Source: Vermamoeba vermiformis (Eukaryota > Tubulinea > Echinamoebida). From it: a stretch of 64,000 nucleotides of DNA. Under the pieces are notes generated by a model. The model saw nothing but the letters and a program-made list of their open reading frames with translations. It did no database searches and was not told where the DNA came from. The translations under genes and the position numbers were made by a program. The stretch spans positions 1-64,000 of the forward strand of contig JBEWZL010000003.1 in the NCBI GenBank assembly GCA_045837725.1. The letters are read 5' to 3'. The number at the start of each line of letters is the position of its first letter. Position 1 is the first letter of the stretch. Below are positions 34,501-46,947 of the stretch, in pieces.

Positions 34501-37500
34501 AAAAGGTCAAGAACAAAGGATTCACCACTGGCATGGCTTTAGAATTGATGAACTTGCTCGAGCTCACAAGAGCCGGTGAAGCCATTGAGGGTGAACGATT
34601 CGCCCAAGGCAATTACTCTGGTGTAACTTACGAGTGGCACGCCCCAATGACTCGATTGGAGGATCGATTTATCTTCTCTGCTTATTTAGAGCGTATCGTA
34701 AGTACTGCACACTTCAACTGCACACCTTACTCACCACGACCTATCTAGTCGCATCGAAATCAATCGCTTGGTTACTCAGAGTTGATCAGAACCAACGACG
34801 GTATTAAAGTCCCTGCCAACTTTAACCACGATCACTTCCCGAACCCGTACGCTTACGAGTGGCAGAACCCGCAAGGTTTGTCTGAACCTGACGAGGCTGT
34901 AAGTATTAAAGCATATCTACCGCCACAGAGCTCCGTACTGATCATTTGTTCTAGCACATTACGAATACGCACGTGGGCAGTAAAGTCGACGAACTGTTGT
35001 TCGGCAGTTATCCTGAAGCCATCATTGAACAAATGGATAAGTACGCCAACAGCGACAACCCGTTTGATATGGCCCTCAGTGGATTCTACCGCAAAATGGG
35101 AAATGACATACGCAACTGGTATGTCAGCTTCCGTGAGCGCGAAAGGTAAGCGAAGTATCCAAGCTACCGATTTGCTTCAAACACCAAAATGATGCCAAAA
35201 ATATTCAAGCTCAACAGACTGAACAAGTCATGTGGATTTATCTTCACCCTGATTCTCACTCATACATATTTTTGTTTTTTGACTCTTTTCGCGTATTCTT
35301 TGCTCATGACTTTTACAGAGTCGATGACAACAAGGACGAGGCACGCTACTTCTTCAAGATGCTTGAACACTTCAGACCCGGTTACAATCACTCCGACTTC
35401 GCTTGGGAGCAAGGTCGCCGTATGCCAATCTGGCGTGCGAAGATGGAAGAAGACGAAATTGAAGCTTTCACCTTACGCGGCAAAGTTGACCGACGTGCCT
35501 TCCCTGGTGACTCTACACGAGAGTACTCCATTCAACTCACCAAGCCCATCTACGACCAAGAATTTGTCGAGACTATGTTCATGCAAAACGATGAACAAGT
35601 CATTTCTGACTACGTGCAAAGCCTGACTGAAAAGTAAGCAAGACATTATGGCCTAATTAAGATACTAATCACTATTCAAAAGGGTTAAACCCAATCCCTT
35701 CGACTACGTTACTACCCCGGAAAATGTGTACTACGATTTCCATCACCGTGTCAAGATCGTTCAAAATCCCGACCTCACCACGGAAACCGAGATCCAACCC
35801 CCGCCAAAGAAGTTCACTGCCGATTTCTTGAAGGATTCTACACCCGAACAAGTTCAAAAGCGCATTGATGAGTACCGAAAGACTGCTGAGCTCGGCTTGA
35901 ACGTGTTGGATCAGCCCCAAAAGAGTGAAAACTTCAAGCTGAGAATGACGTTCGAAAAGTAAGTCATCAGCTGTTACTGAAATATGATCTAACTCGTCTC
36001 AGAATTCCCGCCATTCCTGTCAATCGATTCATGTGGCAATGGGACTACAGAGCTGATCCCAAAGAACGATTTGAGACTCCTCTGCCCACAGGTGAACAAG
36101 TCATGGAGTTGTATCACTACGAGGAAATGCAACAACGCTACGAAAGAGCTCTGGCCAACAACACTGAGATCACCGAGCTCCCAATGCCTTACTCTCGCGA
36201 GAAACGTCGTCAAGCGTTGTTGTTGACTCAACCCGACTTGAAGTTTGCCGACGAACTCGTCTACAGCGCTTCTACTTTCTCTTCGACCCGCGCCAACCAC
36301 TTTATGAACCAGAGTATCCTCGCTCCGATTGATAAATACATATACGGACCCCTTCGTGATGTTCGTAACAAGATCAAAGCTGGTCTCGTAAAAGAAGCTG
36401 AAGCCATCTTGATGGAAACTGAACGAAAGGCCCTCAAGATGACACCTTACGAGTACTACGTCGAGCGCAAGTCTAGGAGTCAAAAGGAAGAAGAACTTGC
36501 TCGTGGCGACAAGAAGAGGCTGACTCCCGAAGAGGAAGAACAATGGAAACTGCAGTTGCAACAAAAGTTCGATGACTTTACTGATTCGGAAGCCAAAGAT
36601 GTCAAGGACACTTCCACCGATGCTGACAGCAAAAAAGCTGAGCTTGCTGCCATCCGCGAGAAGATCCGTCGATTCCACGAAGAGAACAGCAAGGCTGAAG
36701 AGCAGGAAGAAGAGCGCACTCTGCGTAGTCTAGAACAGAATGCCACCACTAACAAGTTCAAAGATGTCGGTCTCCACACCTTGTTTACCAGAGATGCAAG
36801 CAAAGCTGCTAAAGCTATCGAAAAGGGTGTTCCCGAACCTGAAGAGATCCAAGATCCAGTTTTGCGATCTGAAGACACTCAGATCTTGATCCAGCTCAAG
36901 CGAGAGCCTGAAGAGTTTGAACCCCAACTCGCTGAAGGCACATCAGCGGAGACTGAAGACAGCGGCATGACTGTCTCCACTAAAGGAGATGGCAGACAGG
37001 ACATACCTGCCGATAAAGCTGCTCACGAAGCCAAGGAACGTGAGCACGAAGAACCTCGTGAAGAACGTCGCGAAGAGCCTCGTTCCGAATTCAACGTTTC
37101 GCAAGGGCCCGCACCGTTCACCTTCACTGAAGAGGCTCCTAAGAAAGAAACTACTGAAGAACCCGTTCAAACTAAGCCTCAAGAGGAAGCTGTCAAGCCA
37201 CAAGCCGAGACTCGTACTGAAGATGCCGACGAAGCCCGTGCCAGAACTGCCGAATTCGCAGAGCAGATCCGAGAAGAAGCTGCTACACGCTCTAAGCGTC
37301 TTGACGAAAACGAGAAACGCGCTGAAGAACGTGTCGAAGAACGCGTCGAGGAACGTGTCGATGTAGAAGAAGAGGTCAAAGCCAAAGGCGAGAAGGAAGA
37401 AAAAGCTCGCGAGGAAGAGTACGGTGATGCTCGTGACCGACCAGACCACGAGCGCGTCGATATTGCCGAACGCAGCGAAGAGACCGAGCTCGATAAGATG

Positions 37501-38657
37501 AAAGAAGCCGAAACTCGCACCAAGTTCGAGCAACGCCGTGAGAAGAGAGAACAAGAAGAAGCTGAACAGAGCCGAGTCTTGTCTGTGTTCGAGTCCTTCT
37601 TCAGGGACGAGAAGAGTATTGCTGCGGTTGAAGCCGAGAAGATGCTCGCAGAACATCAACAGCAAGTCGAAGACAACACAGGATTCAGAGGCCTCATCAA
37701 GGCAAACAAGGAGCGTCAAGCCAAAGGAGGCGCATTTGGTCTTAGTTTGCGAAGCACTCCCGAAGGTGGTGTCGGTAAAGTCAAAGAAGCAGCCGCAACG
37801 GTAAGTTGTCAATCGTATCTCCAAGTTTATCGCGTGTATTGACCGTTTCGTATTAGGCATTCAACGAAGATGTCCGAAAGCGCATTTCCAACTTCGATCT
37901 GCGTATCTTTGCCAAGACTTTCACACCTATCGCGTTCCACGCTTTGAACGCTTTCGTCAAGGGTGATTTGACGACTCTCGCAGATCTCTGCTCCAAGGAT
38001 GTAAGTATATTCATTAGTACGTTACTGACGGCGTATTAACTGGTACATAGCTATTCAAAAAATTGGCAAGTGACTGGAAGAAGCTCCGTGCCATTGGCAT
38101 CGAAACTAATTGCGAAATCGCAAGCAAGGGCAAACCAAAGGCAAGTAACATCTCGTCGTAGTCGATACTCGTAAGCTAACAATTGCCTCAGTTGGTCGCT
38201 GCTATGCCCGGAAAGGTAGAAGAAGGCATTGAGTTGCCACCGATGTTGACATTCAGCATCCGCGTTCGTCTCGTCTACTGGGTCACTTACCACGGCAAGA
38301 CTATTGCTGGTGGATCGGTACGTTCGAACACTTGCAATATTACGCTCGCGTTGCTTACACATCCGACAGGACTTTGTTAGCAGAGGTCGCTGCCTTGTGA
38401 CTGCTTGTCTCAACAAGGACGACAAGTTTGAGATCATGGAGATGGACGTGCAGAACGAGCGTTTGAGTGCTGCCAACGACATGTTCATCCACGAGTTGAT
38501 CCGAATCAAGGAAGAGCGCGAGGCTGAAAGCGAAAGAAAGGCCAAAGAAGCCAACGCTGCCGAGGCTGAGAAGATGCGAGCTGAACAACGAAAGCAACAA
38601 GAACAAGAGGAGCAGAAACAGCAGCAAGAAAAACAAAAACAACAAGAGGCGAAATAA
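31512..38657 (+). CDS. 2007-residue, probably mitochondrial protein with a Tim44/mL45-like end
   Basis: Sixteen exons: 31512-31613, 31714-31814, 32026-32264, 32344-32700, 32749-32947, 32996-33212, 33267-34697, 34749-34898, 34955-35145, 35319-35633, 35683-35958, 36003-37800, 37857-38000, 38051-38140, 38192-38317 and 38370-38657; phases close over 6,024 bases. The first 60 residues are rich in Arg, Ser and Leu without acids and end in IRFYAKE, as in mitochondrial targeting peptides. The body is very charged and helical, with Ala-rich and Glu/Arg-rich stretches (EERVEERVEERVDVEEEV). The last ~250 residues (DLRIFAKTFTPIAFHALNAF onward) look like the Tim44-like fold of Tim44 and mitoribosomal mL45; this is my reading by pattern only. 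A membrane- or mitoribosome-linked scaffold is plausible. One intron (38141-38191) is GC-AG. Confidence 0.82.
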
Positions 38658-39130
38658 ATTGTACATACATAAAAACTAAAATTTCAAACAGATGGCGCGG
38701 AAGATCACCGGAGATACAATTTAATTTATGGTAGAACGCCACGAGTGGCACCTGGGTAAGCGTAATTAATGTCTTTACGCCTCACTCGACGGTAGGGCAA
38801 GCCGAGCAGTGCAACAACCGAGCAAAGATAGATCAGATGATCGGTCGCTGATACACGCGAGGCTCGATATTTGTGATATTATTATCGGCTATTGTTCGGA
38901 GAGTATGCCGGCAAGAACGAGAATCGATTTCGCTCGCTAAAAATCACACGGATTGAAAAATTCAAGCCAAAAAAAGCTGGCCAAAAAAACCGACGCCAAA
39001 CTCGTATTTTATCTGTTTCGAAATTAAACTCTCTTGCAGCACCGGCGAAGACATAGATCTGTTTAGTAATTCCAATAGTTACAGATCGTATATTTGGGCT
39101 AGTTAATAATTAATGTATTGGTGTTGATAT
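38658..39130. other. Intergenic gap
   Basis: Between the end of the mitochondrial protein gene and the F-box/B55 gene, both plus strand. It should hold a 3' end and the next promoter. No open frame, repeat or RNA gene is visible. Confidence 0.5.
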
Positions 39131-41974
39131 ATGAAATCCTTTTTTCGCGCTCAGAGATACGAGATGAACGCCCAAACAGCTTTCCTTCAACATCTTCCAG
39201 CAACAGTTATTACAAAAATAGCATGCAATTTAACACTAAGAGACAGCTTGGCATTTGCAGCATCATGCAAGGCAGTGAAAAATCTAGTTTACGAAGCTAG
39301 CGAACCTTGGAAGACTCTGTTTAAAAATATTCCAGCCGATATTCAAAAGAAGAATAGGATTCCCAAGTTGTCTGACAAAGAGGAGACGTCGATTAAAAAT
39401 TGGAGGAATGTTTACAAGTGCTTCTACGACAGAGATACAGCAGATTGGGAGTTTAGCCAAATGTTTGGCGAGGAGGATGCTGAATCCGAGGATTCTGGCT
39501 CTGAGAGTGGTGAAGGTTTGTATTTTCTGTTTATTTTGCTGCTTTTTTTCCTTCCATCCGGACAAATTTTTTTTTGCTGGCATGCATTCGAATCAGCAAT
39601 CGTAAAGAATGCCGATAAATTTTCTAGCATATAATATCGATCCCCTTATCATCAATTTTCAATACGGCGCAATTATAGCGTTGCAGGGTTTTTTATTAAT
39701 TGTAGACCCGCGCTTTTTAATCTAGATCAAAAATTCGTTTTGCTTTTCAATTTCAAGAAATCGATGAATTAAAGCGATCATCTATATCAATACAGATCAC
39801 TATAATTGCTTGGACACGCTGATTAACACTTTTGTATTGTAAAAAAACAGCATCAACCGATAATTGGATCTCAGCGCTCTCTTTCGATAAAACTGGACAA
39901 TACCTCGCTGTTGGATATAACTGTGGACAAGTAAGATGTCATTTTTGCACTTAAATCGGCGCTTCTTTGCTTTTGCATCCCCAATCTGACCGCTTCAATT
40001 AAAATTTAAATTTCTTTCTAGCCCTTAATTCTGCATATTTTTGCGATCCTCGCATTCATTGCAGTCATGAATATACGATTTCACTCTACGCAGAGAGTTT
40101 TGGGGCTGTTTTCTGTGTAGATTTACCCTTCAAATTAAAATTTTGGTGGACGGCAATAATTTAACCAAAGGACAAATTGTACTTATAGATAATTGTATTG
40201 CACTACGTGATCAATCTTAAACAATTTTGTCCGCAATTTCACGTTATAAATCCGCCGGCGATGAATCCTGTGTAACGGCTTTTTTTCCTATTCAGGTCGT
40301 CGTATTGAAGCAGCAAGATGAACAAACATATCAATTACACACCGAATTTAAGAGTCACGAAAGCGAGTTCGACTTCTTGACTTCTATGGAGATCGAAGAG
40401 AAGATCAACGTTATTAAATGGTTCCCTTTCACTCAATACAGTCAATCGCGATATTTACTAACTACTAATGGTAAGTGCATCGTTAAATTAATATTTGCAC
40501 TTCTATGAATGAAATTTTTGCGATCGGATTTGACCGTCCCATGCACGGCGAAATTAATTGTCGTATTTAACAGACAAAACCATCAAGTTATTCAAGATGT
40601 GGGAGAGAAGCAGATTAGACGGAAATGAACGAAAGAATGAAATCTTAGTTAAGCCAAGAAAGGTACTTACTCCGATCTGTTCTTTATTTAATTAACCACG
40701 TAATTATGACACGCACTTGTTCTGATTGTAGATCATTAATATACATGCTTAATTGATCGTATAAAATAGGTATTTGAAGGAGTTCACGCGTACAACATCA
40801 ACTCCGTTGCTTTCAATAGCGACGGCGAGACATTTATTTCTTCTGACGATTTGCGAGTCAATTTGTGGAACGTGAATGTTAGCAATGAAGCCTTCGGTGA
40901 GTATTATTGGCATATTAGAGCTCATTGCATTCTCATAGTAAAAGTTTTTCAATCGGCCAAATTTACTTTTATGGACGAGATCTACGAACCGATAAATTGT
41001 TGTGTTTATGTGATTAGTTACTAATATATTCGTTATTTTATAGGTATTATTGATATTAAGCCCGAAAATATGGACGAGTTAAGCGAAGTTATTACGTGCT
41101 CGGAGCTACATCCGCAAAGCTGCAACGTTTTAGTATACGCCACTAGCAAAGGTGTCATCAGAATGGCTGATTTGAGAGACAAGGCCCTTTGCGAACGTTA
41201 TGCTAAAGGTACGATCACGCAATTACTCTCGCCTTAAACACATTGCCGATCTGGTCCTTTGCACCGATCTGACATTATTCTCTCGTTAGAATTCGAAGAC
41301 ACCGAGTCTGATATTGGCGGCTTCTTCCAAGAGCTAGTGACCACTATCAGCGACGTCGCATTCAGCCCCGATGGTCGATTCATGTGCTCGCGAGATTACT
41401 TGACCATGAAGCTGTGGGACTTGCGCGTTGAGAAGCGACCCTTCAAGACCATCAAGTTCCACGACCACTTGGTCTCCAAGTTGTGCGACTTGTACGAGAA
41501 CGATTCGATCTTCGACAAGTTCGAGTGCGCCTGGAGCAATGACTCACTGTAAGTCTTCCTCTTATTATTATTGTTCAAAGCAAAACATTACCATTTAAAG
41601 CAATTTCGTGCTTGATCGTTCGTTTACTGACAGTCTGTTTTAAGGCGGGTAATGACTGGTTCATACAACAACAATTTCTTTACTTGCGATGTGCTGGGCG
41701 ATGGCATTCGTGCGATGAAGGCACTCAAGCCTGGTCAAGCAGATCCCAGCCAAGGCAGCATTATTGATCCTAGCCGAGAGCTCTTGGACTCTTCACAAAA
41801 GTACGTACAACCCGTTAGATCCAACGCGGATCTCGATGACTTAACCTAAGATGGTATTAACCTCTATTCAATAGGGCTCTTCATGCCGCTTGGCACCCTC
41901 GCCAAGACTTAATCGCTCTTGGTGCCAAAGATTATGGCTACCTCTATCACAAACGAGGACGCCCACGTGATTAA
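39131..41974 (+). CDS. F-box / PP2A B55 regulatory subunit fusion
   Basis: Exons 39131-39515, 39851-39930, 40296-40470, 40574-40662, 40770-40896, 41044-41208, 41290-41548, 41645-41800 and 41875-41974 (511 residues; 500 if the ATG at 39164 is used). The first exon encodes, without interruption, an F-box ([33 protein letters not shown]) and a WRNVYK linker. It runs directly into the B55 N-terminus (DWEFSQMFG). The rest is the B55 WD40 propeller: [40 protein letters not shown], and the final [13 protein letters not shown]55 selects substrates for protein phosphatase 2A, and an F-box binds Skp1 in SCF ubiquitin ligases. The fusion would put both on one subunit. B55 proteins elsewhere are about 430-450 residues and lack the F-box. 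Confidence 0.9.
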
Positions 41975-42405
41975 GCAACCGAAAAGATGAAACGAAACAA
42001 CACAACAAACCCAACTTACCGACCAACCCTTCATTTGCCTCATAATACCTACCCTCTCTCTAGCCTTATATATGTTCAACATGCATTTTCTTTTCAACTT
42101 TTGCTGCTTCCGTGGCTCCTCATCGAAAGCGAAATCCAAATCGAACCTTGTACTTCTTACTCCCAATTTTGGAAACATTGTATACTCGAACCAACAGCTT
42201 ATATAGAGCATGATAACACTGAGCCTTATGTACATACTATAGTAACCGTAAAAGTCTCTAATAAACAAAAACATTTAAAAAAAATGGCGAATAAAACTGC
42301 TTCGTGCTACTTTTGAACTTGAAACAAGAGTTAGTACGCGGGAATTCGCTTATTATACTATTTTTATTATTACGAAGGGGTTGTAATATAAACAGGTTGG
42401 TTGGA
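41975..42405. other. Convergent 3' region between B55 fusion and prefoldin 6
   Basis: The two neighbouring genes end here tail to tail. An open plus-strand frame (41987-42316) follows the B55 stop but has no recognisable protein and no support, so I treat it as untranslated sequence. AATAAA occurs near 42260. Confidence 0.5.
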
Positions 42406-42852
42406 TTATTTCTTAGCGGCACCTTGTTGGATGGCCATTTGAAGCTCCATAACTTTCTGTCGTTTTTCGTTGTGTTTCTTTTCCAAGTCCTTAGTAAGAT
42501 TCTCGTGTCGCTTACTAGCATATTTAAGCGGTTAGTAGTCTGTGGAACTAAATTGGAAAGCGAGCTTGTGTCGTCAAGATCGGATCGCGCACTCGTTCCA
42601 CTTCGTGTATTATTGCTTAGATAACTTACACTTCGCTATCAATATAATCAATGCGCTTTTGTACATGAGATTTTGCTTCGTCTCTGGGTTGCTTAACTAA
42701 CACAGGACCAATCATTTTGTATATATTGGCATCGTCAGGAGCCAACTCCAATTCCTTGCGAATAAATCATAATTAATACAAATATAATTGTTAAAATATA
42801 TTTAGCATTATAATCAACGTTTGACAGGCCAGTATTACGTTTAATTAAAAAA

Positions 42853-42903
<51 letters not shown>

Positions 42904-43142
42904 TTTTCTATTAAATATTTTGTCGATCTATTTTGTTTTCTTACCTTCATGACCAGTGTGTTCTCATTTAATTGAGTCATTAATTTTTGTCTATTTGTTG
43001 CTACTCTTTGTAACTCTAAATGCAGTAGGCATTAGCTGGTTGAATAAAACTCGTCGAATCTCGATCTAATTTTACCTGCTTGAGTTGCTTTGAACTCTTT
43101 AAGTTCGCTTTCGAACTTAACCATCATCTCTGCTCGCGCCAT
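42406..43142 (-). CDS. Prefoldin subunit 6
   Basis: Exons 43076-43142, 42945-43015, 42630-42754 and 42406-42514 (123 residues). Two helices for the coiled-coil tentacle flank the short beta part NIYKMIGPVLVKQPRDEA, which is the subunit 6 signature, followed by VQKRIDYIDSEVKRHENL. Prefoldin is a cytosolic hexamer that passes unfolded actin and tubulin to the CCT chaperonin. Length matches the family (about 120-130). The second intron (42755-42944) holds a long A then T run. The gene is head to head with a proteasome subunit gene, 194 bases away. Confidence 0.93.
42847..42898. repeat. A10-T42 homopolymer run
   Basis: Ten A followed by about 42 T on the plus strand, inside intron 2 of the prefoldin 6 gene. 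It is the longest homopolymer in the window. It may be the trace of an inserted poly(A) tail or simple slippage, and the exact length could be an assembly artefact. Confidence 0.85.
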
Positions 43143-43197
43143 GGTGTTTGTTGTGTACAATCGTTCGTTCTAAGCAGCGCAGATAAACAATTTCTCT

Positions 43198-43231
43198 GCC
43201 GAGTGGGCAGGACCAATGCCGAGCAGGGCAG
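43198..43231. promoter_or_regulatory. Paired GCCGAG..GGGCAG motif in a divergent promoter
   Basis: Two imperfect copies of one motif, gccgagtgggcag (43198-43210) and gccgagcagggcag (43218-43231), 20 bases apart start to start. They lie in the 194 bases between the divergent starts of prefoldin 6 and the proteasome subunit. They could be binding sites for a shared regulator. The function is a guess. Confidence 0.35.
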
Positions 43232-43336
43232 CAAAAGATAGAAGCGACAAATTATTTTTCATCAGCTTATTAGTTCCTTTCTAACACCACACGTTAATTA
43301 ACGATATTTGTATACTTGTATATATAACACTGCAAC

Positions 43337-44330
43337 ATGGGCGATTCAATTTTCGGATTGGTTGGCAAGGATTACGTACTTTTGGTTGCTGACGCTGTGC
43401 AAGCTAGATCAATCGTCGTATTGACAGAATTTGAAGATAAAATATTGCCTCTCGATAGTCACAAATTATTTGCTATGTCTGGTGAGCACGGAGACCGCAT
43501 TCAATTCTCTCAATACATCCAAAAAAATATGGCTCTCTATTACTACAGAAACAATTTGGAATTGACTACACACGCCGCTGCTAATTTTACTCGTCGCCAA
43601 TTGGCTGATGCATTGCGACAGAACCCTTACCAAGTTAATGTTTTGTTGGGCGGATTTGACAAAGAAGGTCCCTCGCTTTATTTCCTCGATTATCTTGCAG
43701 CTATGCACAAGGTAAATGATAATATGAATTATTATATTTTTTCTACGATTATAGCGTTTATTCTAATTAAATTTTGTAATTGCAAAACTTTTCTAATTTT
43801 TCGTCATTATTTTTATTTAATTAGCAATGCTGACAAATATCGTATAGGTGCCTTTTGCTGCTCATGGATACGCTGGATATTTCATTTACGGTTTATTGGA
43901 CAAATTGTACAAGGATGGTAAGTAACATCTGGATTCAATTTCTCTTGCAATCTGTTTTACCTTTTAATAATAATCGTCGTGGGACCAATTCTAGACAATA
44001 TATTATCACGATCCCATTAAATACGTGAAATAAGGCATTATTACAATTAAGAATCGTTATGACAATACATGCAATTAGTCGTTTTGTAACGGATGTGCTT
44101 TATCGACTAATTGTAAATTTCATCTCATTACACTCGATAATTATAATGCTCGGCATTCTTAATAATATTACATGCCTGACGTATTCGAAATCATAGGTCT
44201 GTCCGTAGAAGAAGGTGTCGAAGTGGCTCGTGCGTGCGTTAAAGAACTTCAAACCCGCATGGTGCTCAACTCACCCAAGTACTTGGCCAAGATTGTCGAT
44301 GCTAACGGCACTCGCGTCATTGAGCTCTAA
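43337..44330 (+). CDS. 20S proteasome beta subunit, PSMB2 (beta-4) type
   Basis: Exons 43337-43711, 43848-43917 and 44197-44330 (192 residues). The sequence follows human PSMB2 closely in layout: DYVLLVAD near the start, GDRIQFSQYIQKNMALY, AAANFTRRQLADALR, LLGGFDKEGPSLYFLDYLAA and PFAAHGYAGYFIYGLLD. This subunit is one of the non-proteolytic beta subunits. No Thr1 active site is expected and none is seen at the start. It builds the central rings of the proteasome in cytosol and nucleus. It shares a short divergent promoter with prefoldin 6, another proteostasis gene. Confidence 0.95.
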
Positions 44331-44638
44331 ACACTCCCTGCACATAGCTCGTGTTAATACGACTCGTCGTTTCAGTCTGCTTGCGATGTTTAATAGCAGA
44401 ACTGCAAGTGGACTGGGAGACGAGTCACTTTTAATCTTGATGTAACAAATTCAAAGTAAATACGTAAAACCAATCCATATGTCATATATCATGTCCTATT
44501 GACCACCCGAAACTGCCTTGCTGCGATCCTGCATCAAACGGGTTTACTGTACTCGGATCTTGGAACTGGGATTAATACTAACAACGAGTCATATCAACAT
44601 TGGAGCGCTAGGACTTGTATTTAAGTAGGTCAATTACA
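44331..44638. other. Convergent 3' region
   Basis: Tail-to-tail gap between the proteasome subunit and the DUF455 gene. An open plus-strand frame running over the proteasome stop is a shadow. No RNA gene or repeat is seen. Confidence 0.5.
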
Positions 44639-46064
44639 TTACTGCTCTTTAGGTTTATTAACAAGCGGCAAATACCACTCTTCAGTCATGCCTGCTTCTG
44701 CGCGTGCTGCCGTGTTGAATGGTGGCTTCAGACCGCCGTGGAAATATTTGCGCACTGTTTCGTGGAAATAAGGAATGGGCTCCTATGTCATAGAATGTGA
44801 ATATAACGATTATAAGAACCAAATTCATTGTTCGTTGTTACCTTTGGCGGATCCATTCGTTTGCACAAGAAAGTGAACCATTTAATTCCCGCTGTAACAT
44901 GTGTTTGCTCGTCCTAATATAGCACATTAATATCAGCATGGCAATCGTGTTCGCGTGAGTAATAGCCGATTGCTTATGCCTGTTTACTCACCCTTAAAAT
45001 TTCTTCCAACAACACCGCTGAAATCTCATCTTTCGCATTACGGAATTTTTCAATAGTTTTTGGTGTCACATCAATGCCTCCTACACGCATTCATATTTAG
45101 TTTACAGATAGCATAATAATATATGTTACGTACTGGCTTCGTGTACCATGTGCTCAATGGCCAATCGCGCCATCAAATCGTGCGCCGTGTCACTGGCACT
45201 CTGCCACAGTCCTTCGTGTGCGGGCAACGAGCCTGTGCAGCAAAAAGAAATAATAAGATAATGATCAATAGTGATTGGTACACTGTACTGACCGTAATCT
45301 GAACCCATTTGCTTCAATCTTTTCAATAACAAGCTGTAGTGCTATAATATGATATGATTAATCACTAGTATGATTATCGTTTTAAATCTACGTTGTGAGG
45401 ATCCAATCGTTGAGTTGAACAAATTTATCCGTCATTGAATCAATCGTAATTATGAACACTTACTCTAGCCTCATCTTCAGCTACTTTGACCCAATCATCG
45501 AAAAATTCGCGAGGCAAATCATAATCAGCGAAACGAGCGATCAGATCCCAAGAGAGATCGATTGCAACGGACTCTATAGCCGTTTTAAAATTAATGCAAA
45601 ATATTATAGATAAATTATAACGTACCTATATGTACAAGTGAATGAATCATCGCGATTCGATTTTGCTGAATTAAAAATTAATTTTTAATATTCTGGGTGA
45701 TTATTTAAGCTGTAATTACCTCATTTCCTGCCTTTCCGCGTTTAGGCATATCTCGAGGTGCCAGAATTTTTACATAATCAGGTCGTTCAGGTTTTGGATT
45801 CGGTTTGACAGAGCCGATCTGAGAAAATATTCAAAATCAGAACCTTTCGTTAATCTACAATAATATTGAATTTGCATACTTCTGCGATTTCATTATTTCT
45901 CCAAGCATCCACGGCTTTTTGCGTTAATTCGGCCTATTTTCAATACAGATCTTAGTTACGCGCGATAGAGACCGAGACCCTTTGCTTACTTTCTTATTAG
46001 CATCGCCAGTATTCAATATCTCAACGGCTAAATATGTCAAACTTTTTGTAGCTGGTTGTTCCAT
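44639..46064 (-). CDS. DUF455 ferritin-like protein
   Basis: Ten exons: 45990-46064, 45880-45933, 45720-45818, 45626-45665, 45464-45573, 45293-45341, 45134-45232, 44992-45080, 44842-44913 and 44639-44782 (276 residues). Recognised by MPKRGKAGNEQNRIAMIHSL, HIESVAIDLSWDLIARF, DDWVKVAEDEARHYSLLLK, LPAHEGLWQSASDTAHDL and DEQTHVTAGIKWF. This is the DUF455 arrangement of Glu and His pairs, like a ferritin-type di-metal site in a helix bundle. The family is found in bacteria and some eukaryotes and its reaction is not established to my knowledge. Start and length agree with relatives. No targeting peptide is obvious. Confidence 0.9.
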
Positions 46065-46300
46065 GGCGTTCACTTTCTGTTTGAAAAAAAAGGTAGGATC
46101 GAGCTTGAAAAACAAGGACCCGCTTAGTTCTCAATCGCACAGCACATTATTCTAGTGTAACTATCATATTGTACAGATATGTTTGTTCGTACACCTACCT
46201 CACTTGTCAGCCAACTTTTCACTTTCGCGAAAATAGACTAAATTTTCTATTGCTGATTTCATTTTGTTTCTTGATCCAGCTGCAGAAGACAATAACAGCC

Positions 46301-46947
46301 ATGGCTTATTATCAAACTAACCCTAACCAACCTCCTATGTACAACCCTCAATTGGGTGCGCAAGTCTACTATGTTCAGCCGACTTCGCCTTCTCAACCTT
46401 TGATCGTGCACAACAATGTTGCATATCCGACTGCTCCGCCAGAGTACTCAATTGTCGTGCACGAGCACCATCACAGAGTGCACCGCATGGCTTCATCGTC
46501 ATTCATTTTGGCTATTTGCGGCTTGTTCTTCTTCCCAGGTAAGCTCTCGAAATTTTATCAAAAATTAAATGTAAATTGATAATTTTAATTGCTTTAATAT
46601 TATTTGGTGCGTTACTTAGCAAGCACGAATATTACTAATAATATTTAGCGTATTCCATGATTATTCTGTTTTAAGTTTTTTTGATCAGCTATTAGTGAAT
46701 CTCTCCGTTGAAGTTCTATCGTCATTTTTACACTTAATTATATTCTTCAAATATTAATATGATATTATTAGGAATTTTGTCCGTATTGGCCATCGTTTTC
46801 GGTGGTGTTGCTTTGAGCAAGAAGGATCAGTTGGACTGCAGATCCCGTCGCCTTGCTATTTGGGGCTTGACCGTTGGTATTATTGGCCTTATTTGGGCTC
46901 CCTTATACTTGCTCTTCTTCTTCTTGCCTCTCGTTTCTTACCATTAA
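46301..46947 (+). CDS. Small two-helix membrane protein, DUF4190-like
   Basis: Exons 46301-46538 and 46772-46947 (137 residues). The first ~60 residues are rich in Pro, Tyr and Gln (NPNQPPMYNPQLGAQVYYVQ) and end in a His cluster (HEHHHRVHR). Two hydrophobic segments follow, around a short basic loop (KKDQLDCRSRRLAIWG), as in DUF4190 proteins with their RGLAIAG-like turn. The last residues are very hydrophobic. Cytoplasmic Pro/Tyr-rich ends often bind WW or ESCRT partners, but that is only inference here. The pyrimidine tract and CAG at 46269-46279 suggest a spliced 5' untranslated exon. Confidence 0.75.

Noticed and set aside
36943-37860. Long minus-strand frame opposite the mitochondrial protein gene
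   Set aside because: Antisense shadow of a Glu/Lys/Arg-rich exon, giving a Phe/Leu/Ser-rich nonsense product.
41987-42316. Plus-strand 109-codon frame after the B55 stop
   Set aside because: No recognisable features and AT-rich, with AATAAA inside; best explained as 3' untranslated sequence.
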